This document shows positions 6,793 to 10,872 of a stretch of 10,872 bases of DNA, piece by piece. Source of the DNA: AC-37 sp036382905 (lineage in GTDB: Bacteria > Actinomycetota > Thermoleophilia > Solirubrobacterales > Thermoleophilaceae); assembly GCA_036382905.1 (NCBI GenBank), contig DASVPL010000217.1, positions 1 to 10,872 of the forward strand, given 5' to 3'. How positions within the stretch are numbered: the stretch's first letter is position 1; every line of letters begins with the position of its first letter. Position numbers and translations under genes: made by a program. The notes under the pieces were generated by a model. That model saw only the letters and a program-made list of their open reading frames with translations, was not told the DNA's origin and ran no database searches.

Positions 6793-7446
6793 GTGCCGGA
6801 GTCAACCGAACAAGTACGCGAGCGCTACCTCGCGGCGATCCTCGAGCCGGACCCCGCCGCGGCGCGCGAGGTGGTGCGCGAGGCCGTCCGCGGCGGGCTC
6901 GCGGTCGAGGACGCGTACGGCGGCGTGCTCGGGGCCGCGATGAGCGAGGTCGGGCGCCGCTGGGAGGCCGGTGAGATCAGCGTCGCGCACGAGCACCTCG
7001 CGTCGGAGGTGACCGGGTCGCTGGTCTCGGAGCTCGCGGGCCGGATCAGGGCAGAGCCCGAGACCGGACGCCTCGCGCTGATCTGCTGCTCGCCCGGGGA
7101 GCGTCACTGCATCGGCGGGCAGATGCTCGCGGGGCTCCTGGAGGCGGCCGGCTGGGAGGTGCTCTACATGGGCGCGTCGCTGCCCGGCGAGGACCTCGTC
7201 GCGCTGGCCGACGAGGAGGCCGCCGACGTGATCGCGCTCTCCACGACGATGACCAACCACCTCGACGCGGTGGCCGAGACGATCCGCGCCGTACAGGCGC
7301 TCGAGGAGCCGCCGCTCGTGATCGTCGGCGGGCAGGCCTACGGCGGAGAGGACGACGCTCAGCGGGTGGGCGCCGACGCCTACGCCGCGAGCGTGGCCGA
7401 AGCGCCCGCGCTGCTGCGGCGGCGGCTGCCGCCCGCGGCGGCGTAA
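6793..7446 (+). CDS. Stand-alone cobalamin-binding protein with CarH-like cap
   Basis: A 217-residue two-domain B12 protein. The N-terminal four-helix cap (about 5-85) contains Trp57, Glu67 and His68. This W-x9-EH spacing equals that of Trp131/Glu141/His142 in the adenosylcobalamin photoreceptor CarH. The C-terminal Rossmann domain (about 92-212) has GERHCIGG (102-109), an E/DxHxxG motif with His105 as the expected lower cobalt ligand, then an LSTTMTNHLD block (SxL-like) and VGGQAYGG (Gly-rich loop). CarH/LitR proteins carry a MerR-type DNA-binding domain before these; here none exists and there is no room for one. It may sense light or adenosylcobalamin and pass the signal by protein contact, or deliver cobalamin to a partner methyltransferase. 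Start GTG 6793 was chosen from the family N-terminus (PESTEQVRERYLAAI). The frame is open upstream (ATG 6700, 6643) but would overlap the divergent ATPase start. Confidence 0.86.
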   Translation: MPESTEQVRERYLAAILEPDPAAAREVVREAVRGGLAVEDAYGGVLGAAMSEVGRRWEAGEISVAHEHLASEVTGSLVSELAGRIRAEPETGRLALICCSPGERHCIGGQMLAGLLEAAGWEVLYMGASLPGEDLVALADEEAADVIALSTTMTNHLDAVAETIRAVQALEEPPLVIVGGQAYGGEDDAQRVGADAYAASVAEAPALLRRRLPPAAA

Positions 7447-7453
7447 GGCGCCG

Positions 7454-7476
7454 CGGGCCGCGCGAGCCGCGGCCCG
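7454..7476 (+). terminator. Terminator hairpin after the cobalamin-protein gene
   Basis: Seven nt after the TAA there is a perfect 9-bp stem, CGGGCCGCG paired with CGCGGCCCG, with a 5-nt CGAGC loop. No U-tract follows. Its position between convergent genes supports a terminator, possibly bidirectional because the stem is symmetrical. Confidence 0.55.
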
Positions 7477-7501
7477 AGTCCCACGCCCCCGCCGCGCATC
7501 C

Positions 7502-7515
7502 CCGCCGGCCGGCGG
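7502..7515 (-). terminator. Palindrome after the rhodanese TAG stop
   Basis: CCGCCGGCCGGCGG is a perfect 14-bp palindrome 5 nt beyond the TAG at 7521-7523 (minus direction). It could fold as CCGCC/GGCGG with a GGCC loop and end the antiporter-rhodanese transcript. It sits after the TAG rather than after the in-frame TGA, as expected if the gene still runs to the TAG. Confidence 0.35.
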
Positions 7516-7520
7516 CGCGC

Positions 7521-7664
7521 CTACGCCGCCGCCCCCGCCTCCACGCCCGCGCGCTCGACCTCGTGCTCCTCGCGCCAGGCATCGAGCCCGCCGCGCAGCG
7601 CCGCCGCCCTGAACCCCTCGTTGATCAGCTGCCGCGCCGCCCGGGCGCTGGTTCCCTCGTTGAG
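7521..7664 (-). other. Rhodanese C-terminus continuing in frame past TGA
   Basis: After the TGA at 7665-7667 the same frame continues for 47 sense codons to TAG (7521-7523). It begins LNEGTSARAARQLINEGF and goes on through ALRGGLDAWREE. This is the typical second half of a rhodanese domain: the active-site loop with SARAA helix, the GF turn and the GGLDAW block. Third positions are G or C in 45 of 47 codons, as in the flanking genes, so no coding decay is visible. There is no plausible independent start. With the upstream part the full product would be 534 residues, the TGA being codon 487. Either the TGA is read through, possibly as selenocysteine, or the domain has been cut by a very recent mutation or a sequence error. 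Confidence 0.7.
7632..7651 (-). promoter_or_regulatory. Candidate bacterial SECIS-like hairpin
   Basis: Sixteen nt after the TGA comes a perfect 5-bp stem GCGCC/GGCGC with a 5-nt loop, CGGGC. It is extended by two more C-G pairs below a single bulged A (CC-A at 7651-7649 against GG at 7633-7632). The loop starts 21 nt after the TGA and has G as its second base. As I recall, bacterial SECIS models want a small apical loop 16-37 nt from the UGA with a G among its first two bases; this fits. Short GC hairpins are common in such DNA, so the match is suggestive only. Confidence 0.35.
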
Positions 7665-9125
7665 TCACGTGCAGTAGAGGACGACCAGCTTGTCGCGCTC
7701 GTTCTCCTCCGCCCAGACGGAGACCTCGTCGGGCCGCACGCGCGCGGCGCCCGGGATCTGGAACGGGTCGTTCGCGTATCCGGAGCGGGAGCGCACGTCG
7801 AGCACGACCGGCGGCTCGGCCGATTCGAGCAGCTTGGCCAGCTCCTCGGCCTCGATGCGCGGCACGTCGTCGGCCGACAGCGGCCCGAGCAGGCCGTCCA
7901 TCGAGCTCTCGCGCTCCTCGGGATGCGTGGCGGCGTCCACCCGGCGGCCGTACCACGCCGCCATCGGCGTGGCGGTGATCCCGTGCAGGAAGGTCGATGC
8001 GAGCACGACGATCCCGACCAGCGCGAACACCTCGCGCCCCTCGGGCACCCCGGCCTCGATCACGATCAGCGCGAGCAGCAGCGAGTTGAGCCCGCGCGGC
8101 CCGAACCACGCGATGAACGCGCGGCCGTGGTTGCTCAGCGTGGCCGTGCGCAGCGTGAGCAGACCGCCGACCGCGAGCGGGCGGATCACGAGCAGGGCGA
8201 CCGCCGCGAGCAGCAGCCCGTCGGCGAGCGGCACGTTTCCGATCTCGGTCGAGAGCACGGCGCCGAACAGCACGAACGAGAGCAGCATCAGCAGCTCGGC
8301 GATCACCTCGCCGAAGTCGAGGAAGCAGTCGCACATCCGCCGGTTCGAGACCGACACGGCCGCGCCCGCCGCGAACGCCGCGAGGAACCCGTCCTCGCCC
8401 CCGGTCTCCCCGACGGCGAACGCGCACAGCACGAGCCCCACCCCGTAGAGCGCCTGCCACTCGCTGCGCACCGGGCGCCGCTGGTCCACCTCCGCCATCA
8501 GCGCGGCGCCCGCCCAGCCCACGAGCGCACCGAGCGCCGGCCCGACGACCAGCAGCTCGGCGAGGAAGCGCGCCCAGTCGAGCGTGCCGCCCACGTCGCT
8601 CGCCGCGACGGCGGTGAGGATGAGGATCGTGGGCAGCACGATCACGTCGTTCATCCCGGCCTCGAGGCTCAGCGCCCGCCGGACGGAGGAGGGGATCCGC
8701 TCGTCGTGGACGACGTCGCGCAGGACCACCGGGTCGGTGGAGGCGAGGATCGCGCCGACGATGAACGCGAGCACCGGGTCGAGGCCGGCCACCAGCATCG
8801 CCGTCACGGCCACCAGCACGACGACGATCAGCGACCCGGGGCCGAGGGTGAGCGCGGGCACCACCCAGTAGCGGCGCAGGTGGCGCAGGTCGAGCGACAT
8901 CGCCTCGAGGAACAGGACCAGCGCGAGGGTCGCGAACGCCACGGTGCGCAGCGCGTCGCCCTCGAGGTCGGGCTCGATCACGCCCAGCGACCCGCCGCCG
9001 AGCGCCAGCCCGAGGGTCAGGAAGATCATCGGGAACGAGACCGGCGCGCGCTCGATGACGCCCGCGAGGAGCGCCGAGATCATGAGCACACCGGCTCCGA
9101 GAGCGAAGAGGCCGACCGGATCCAA
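7665..9125 (-). CDS. CPA1-type Na+/H+ antiporter fused to rhodanese domain
   Basis: The conventional ORF gives 486 residues ending at an in-frame TGA. Residues 1-395 form about twelve membrane helices of a monovalent cation:proton antiporter. The LASTDPVV block (127-134) and EAGMND (155-160), with the Asn-Asp pair of electroneutral CPA1 exchangers, mark the ion site; WFGPRGLNSLL (340-350) is another family block. A cytoplasmic linker leads to a rhodanese-like domain from about 421 (VVLDVRSRSGY at 440-450, IPGAARV at 457-463, LVVLYCT at 480-486). The TGA falls in the active-site loop, with the rest of the domain in frame beyond it. Start is TTG 9125, which precedes the first helix directly; there is no clear ribosome site. 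It lies 66 nt downstream of the amidase gene on the same strand and may be co-transcribed. Likely role: pH/Na+ homeostasis, with the rhodanese perhaps a sulfur or redox regulatory module (inference). Confidence 0.85.
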   Translation of the reverse strand: MDPVGLFALGAGVLMISALLAGVIERAPVSFPMIFLTLGLALGGGSLGVIEPDLEGDALRTVAFATLALVLFLEAMSLDLRHLRRYWVVPALTLGPGSLIVVVLVAVTAMLVAGLDPVLAFIVGAILASTDPVVLRDVVHDERIPSSVRRALSLEAGMNDVIVLPTILILTAVAASDVGGTLDWARFLAELLVVGPALGALVGWAGAALMAEVDQRRPVRSEWQALYGVGLVLCAFAVGETGGEDGFLAAFAAGAAVSVSNRRMCDCFLDFGEVIAELLMLLSFVLFGAVLSTEIGNVPLADGLLLAAVALLVIRPLAVGGLLTLRTATLSNHGRAFIAWFGPRGLNSLLLALIVIEAGVPEGREVFALVGIVVLASTFLHGITATPMAAWYGRRVDAATHPEERESSMDGLLGPLSADDVPRIEAEELAKLLESAEPPVVLDVRSRSGYANDPFQIPGAARVRPDEVSVWAEENERDKLVVLYCT

Positions 9126-9191
9126 GTCGCGGCGACGATACCGCCGGCTGGCGCTGCTACCGGCGCATGGCGAAGGGGTCGATCGGCGGGA

Positions 9192-10655
9192 TCAGGCGGG
9201 CGGCGGCGTCCAGCCGCCGAACACTCGCTCGAGCTCCAGGGCGGCCGCGATCGCCACGTGGTCGCGGCCCGGGCCGGCGACCACCTGTACTCCGAGCGGC
9301 AGGCCGCGGTTGCCGAGGCCGAGCGGCACCTGGGTGACCGGGAGGCCGGCGAGGTTGAACACCAGCGTCGGATGGATCCACCACACCCGCCCGATCGTGC
9401 CGCCGTGGCGCGGCGCGACCTTCGGAGCCGGCGGGTGGAGCAGCACGCCGTCGCCGATCGTGTCGCACAGCTCGCGGACGAAGGCGTCGCGCGCCGCGAC
9501 CGCCTTCTGGGTGCGCCGGTCAGGCACGCGGGCAGTGGCGCGCTCCAGGAACGCCGTGAGCCTGGTCGCGACGGTGTGCGGCCCGCCCCGCCGCAGCGCG
9601 CTGCGCACCGTCAGGGGCTCGGCGCCGGCGTCCTCGAGCAGGGAGGCCAGTGTGATCCCGGTGGTGGCCACCGTGGCCATGTAGACCTCGAGCGCGCGCC
9701 GCATGCTCTTGGTGGAGACGCGCTCGAGGCGCGCGCCCGCGGCCGCCAGCGCCCCGGCGGCGCGCTCACGCGCCTGGGCCAGCTCCGGCCCGGTCGGGCC
9801 GAGCGTGCCCGACTCGCTCACCACCACTCGCAGGCCGTCGAGGCTCACGTCCGCCGGATCGCCCAGCTCCATGTCCTCGGCCAGCTCGTCCTCGCCGTCG
9901 GGTCCGGCGATCGCCCGGAGCACGACGATCAGATCCTCGGCGCGCCGCGCGAGCGGCCCGGCCACCGCGAACGGCGCGCTCGCTCCCCCCGCCGCGGGGT
10001 AGTGGCCGGTCATCGGCACGAGCCCCACGGACGGCTTGTGGCCGAAGACCCCGTTGAAGAACGCCGGCAGGCGGATCGAGCCGGCGAAGTCGGTGCCGAG
10101 CCCGAGCGGCGATGCCCCCGAGCCGATCGCGGCGCCCTCGCCGCCCGACGAGCCGCCGGCGGTTCGGCTGGAGTCGTATGGGTTGCGGGTGCGTCCGTAG
10201 AGGCGGTTCTCCGTCTCCACCCAGAGGGTCAGCTCGGAGGTGTTGGTGAGCCCGAGCGGGATGGCCCCGGCGGCGAGGATGCGTTCGACGACGGTCGAGG
10301 ACCGCTCGCAGGGACGATCGGCTCGCGCCACCACCCCCGCGGACTGCGGCAGGCCGGCCAGGCTGAGCGACTCCTTGATCGTGCACGGCACTCCGAGCAG
10401 CGGCGGCAGCTCCTCGTCCGGCCCCGCGGCGGCGATCCGCTCGTCGGCCGCAGCGGCCTCGGCGCGCGCCTCGGCGAAGCGCTCGACCACGACGGCGTTG
10501 ATCCGCGGATTCACGCGCTCGATCTGCTCGATGTGCGCCTCGACCGCGTCGCGCGAGCTCACCTCACCCGCGCGGATCGCAGCCGCCAGCTCGAGGCCCG
10601 AGCGCTCGGTGAGCGGGCGGGTCGAAGCCTCGACTGCGACAGCGGTCATATACAC
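9192..10655 (-). CDS. Amidase signature family hydrolase
   Basis: A 487-residue enzyme of the amidase signature family, which hydrolyses carboxamides with a Ser-cisSer-Lys triad. The triad is visible: Lys94 in CTIKES, Ser169 in GGSSGGEG and nucleophile Ser193 in GTDFAGSIRLPA. Spacings of 75 and 24 residues equal those of mammalian FAAH (Lys142/Ser217/Ser241). Length is normal for the family. The nucleophile block differs slightly from the common GSDxGGSxR (Thr for Ser, Ala for the first Gly). The N-terminal helix (SGLELAAAIRAGEVSSRDAVEAHIE) is standard. The active site suggests an FAAH/6-aminohexanoate-type amidase rather than GatA: no GatB/GatC genes are adjacent. Start is GTG 10655 (GGGGGA 4 nt upstream) or ATG 10649. 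It is divergent from the MFS gene with an 11-bp gap. The substrate cannot be told. No signal peptide, so cytoplasmic. Confidence 0.92.
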   Translation of the reverse strand: MYMTAVAVEASTRPLTERSGLELAAAIRAGEVSSRDAVEAHIEQIERVNPRINAVVVERFAEARAEAAAADERIAAAGPDEELPPLLGVPCTIKESLSLAGLPQSAGVVARADRPCERSSTVVERILAAGAIPLGLTNTSELTLWVETENRLYGRTRNPYDSSRTAGGSSGGEGAAIGSGASPLGLGTDFAGSIRLPAFFNGVFGHKPSVGLVPMTGHYPAAGGASAPFAVAGPLARRAEDLIVVLRAIAGPDGEDELAEDMELGDPADVSLDGLRVVVSESGTLGPTGPELAQARERAAGALAAAGARLERVSTKSMRRALEVYMATVATTGITLASLLEDAGAEPLTVRSALRRGGPHTVATRLTAFLERATARVPDRRTQKAVAARDAFVRELCDTIGDGVLLHPPAPKVAPRHGGTIGRVWWIHPTLVFNLAGLPVTQVPLGLGNRGLPLGVQVVAGPGRDHVAIAAALELERVFGGWTPPPA

Positions 10656-10660
10656 ATCAT
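10646..10660 (+). promoter_or_regulatory. AT-rich island with possible -10 box for the MFS gene
   Basis: TCATATACACATCAT is a conspicuous AT-rich patch in otherwise GC-dense sequence. TATACA (10649-10654) would place a transcription start near 10661-10662, only a few nt before the ATG at 10667, consistent with a (near) leaderless mRNA; no Shine-Dalgarno sequence precedes that ATG. No convincing -35 box is seen. Confidence 0.28.
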
Positions 10661-10666
10661 CCCCCG

Positions 10667-10872
10667 ATGCGCCGCCTGCTGCTCCTGGTGTGCGCGATCG
10701 TCCTCGTGGACACGATGTTCTACGCGGCGATCACGCCGCTGCTGCCCCACTACTCGGACGAGCTCGGCCTGTCGAAGGCCGAGGCCGGCGTGCTCGCGGC
10801 GGCGTACCCGGCGGGCACCCTGCTCGGCTCGCTGCCGAGCGGCTGGCTGGCGGTGCGGATCGGCGCGAAGCG
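10667..10872 (+). CDS. MFS transporter, N-terminal part, cut by window end
   Basis: An open frame from ATG 10667 to the window end encodes the first 68 complete codons of a major facilitator superfamily transporter. The first helix (about 3-26, LLLLVCAIVLVDTMFYAAITPLLP) carries an Asp in the VLVD motif. A loop (HYSDELGLSKAEAG) leads to helix two (about 41-60). The end of the fragment, GWLAVRIGAK, matches MFS motif A (GxLaDrxGrk) between helices two and three. This layout is typical of DHA1-type drug or metabolite exporters, but the substrate is unknown. It diverges from the amidase gene. If the two are functionally linked, it could move an amide compound or the product of its hydrolysis, which is a guess. 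The 3' end lies outside the window. Confidence 0.82.
   Translation, partial: MRRLLLLVCAIVLVDTMFYAAITPLLPHYSDELGLSKAEAGVLAAAYPAGTLLGSLPSGWLAVRIGAK

Noticed and set aside
4272..6974. A 900-codon plus-strand open frame opposite the TPR ATPase gene
   Set aside because: It is antisense to a gene with Walker and TPR motifs and encodes Arg/Ala/Val-rich sequence with no domain. Long empty antisense frames are expected at this GC content.
6802..8460. A 552-codon minus-strand open frame spanning the antiporter and the cobalamin-protein gene
   Set aside because: It is out of frame with the clear antiporter motifs, antisense to the cobalamin protein, and Arg/Ala-rich with no recognisable fold.
7665..9125. 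Calling the antiporter-rhodanese gene a plain pseudogene
   Set aside because: Only one codon is affected, the downstream frame is intact with normal codon use, and the TGA falls exactly on the catalytic position. A pseudogene remains possible but is not the best-supported reading.
9126..9191. Possible small peptide starting at the ATG near 9167-9169 before the antiporter
   Set aside because: It reads ATG CGC CGG then TAG, so only three codons; no promoter or hairpin stands out in this 66-nt gap.

Overview
The window is very GC-rich with strong G/C preference at third codon positions, frequent GTG/TTG starts and few clear Shine-Dalgarno sequences. Its gene families (DUF5995, DUF4393/Abi-alpha, DUF445, AAA_16-type ATPase with TPRs, CarH-like cobalamin domain) suggest a high-GC actinobacterium, probably Thermoleophilia/Solirubrobacterales. 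That placement is inferred from composition and gene content; no marker gene is present.

Layout. On the minus strand, reading from 6761 down to 100, is a probable five-gene operon: a P-loop ATPase with a TPR tail (4278-6761), a DUF445 membrane protein (2933-4228), an Abi-alpha/DUF4393 protein (2020-2928) and two tandem exported DUF5995 paralogues (1071-1985 and 100-1071). Gaps are 49, 4 and 34 nt, followed by a 1-nt stop/start overlap. Divergent from the ATPase, only about 31 bp away, is a stand-alone cobalamin-binding protein (6793-7446, plus) whose cap carries the W/E/H residues of the B12 photoreceptor CarH. Convergent to it is a minus-strand pair: an amidase-signature hydrolase (9192-10655), then a CPA1 Na+/H+ antiporter fused to a C-terminal rhodanese domain (9125 downward). 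An MFS transporter (10667 onward, plus) starts 11 bp from the amidase start and runs off the window.

The most striking observation is in the antiporter-rhodanese gene. An in-frame TGA (7665-7667) interrupts the rhodanese domain at the position expected for its catalytic cysteine. The reading frame then continues for 47 codons of good rhodanese sequence to a TAG at 7521-7523. A small hairpin with a G-containing loop lies 16 nt after the TGA, a geometry compatible with a bacterial SECIS element. The gene is therefore a candidate selenocysteine-containing rhodanese fused to an ion antiporter. The alternatives are a recent nonsense mutation or a one-base sequence error (TGC to TGA), which this window alone cannot exclude.

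The second point of interest is the five-gene cluster. It puts a STAND-like ATPase (with Arg in place of the Walker A Lys), a membrane protein with an internal repeat, an Abi-alpha protein and two secreted, probably disulfide-bonded proteins of unknown function in one transcription unit. It may be an envelope-associated sensing or defence module, but no activity can be assigned from sequence. No tRNA, rRNA, CRISPR array, insertion sequence or phage gene was seen.
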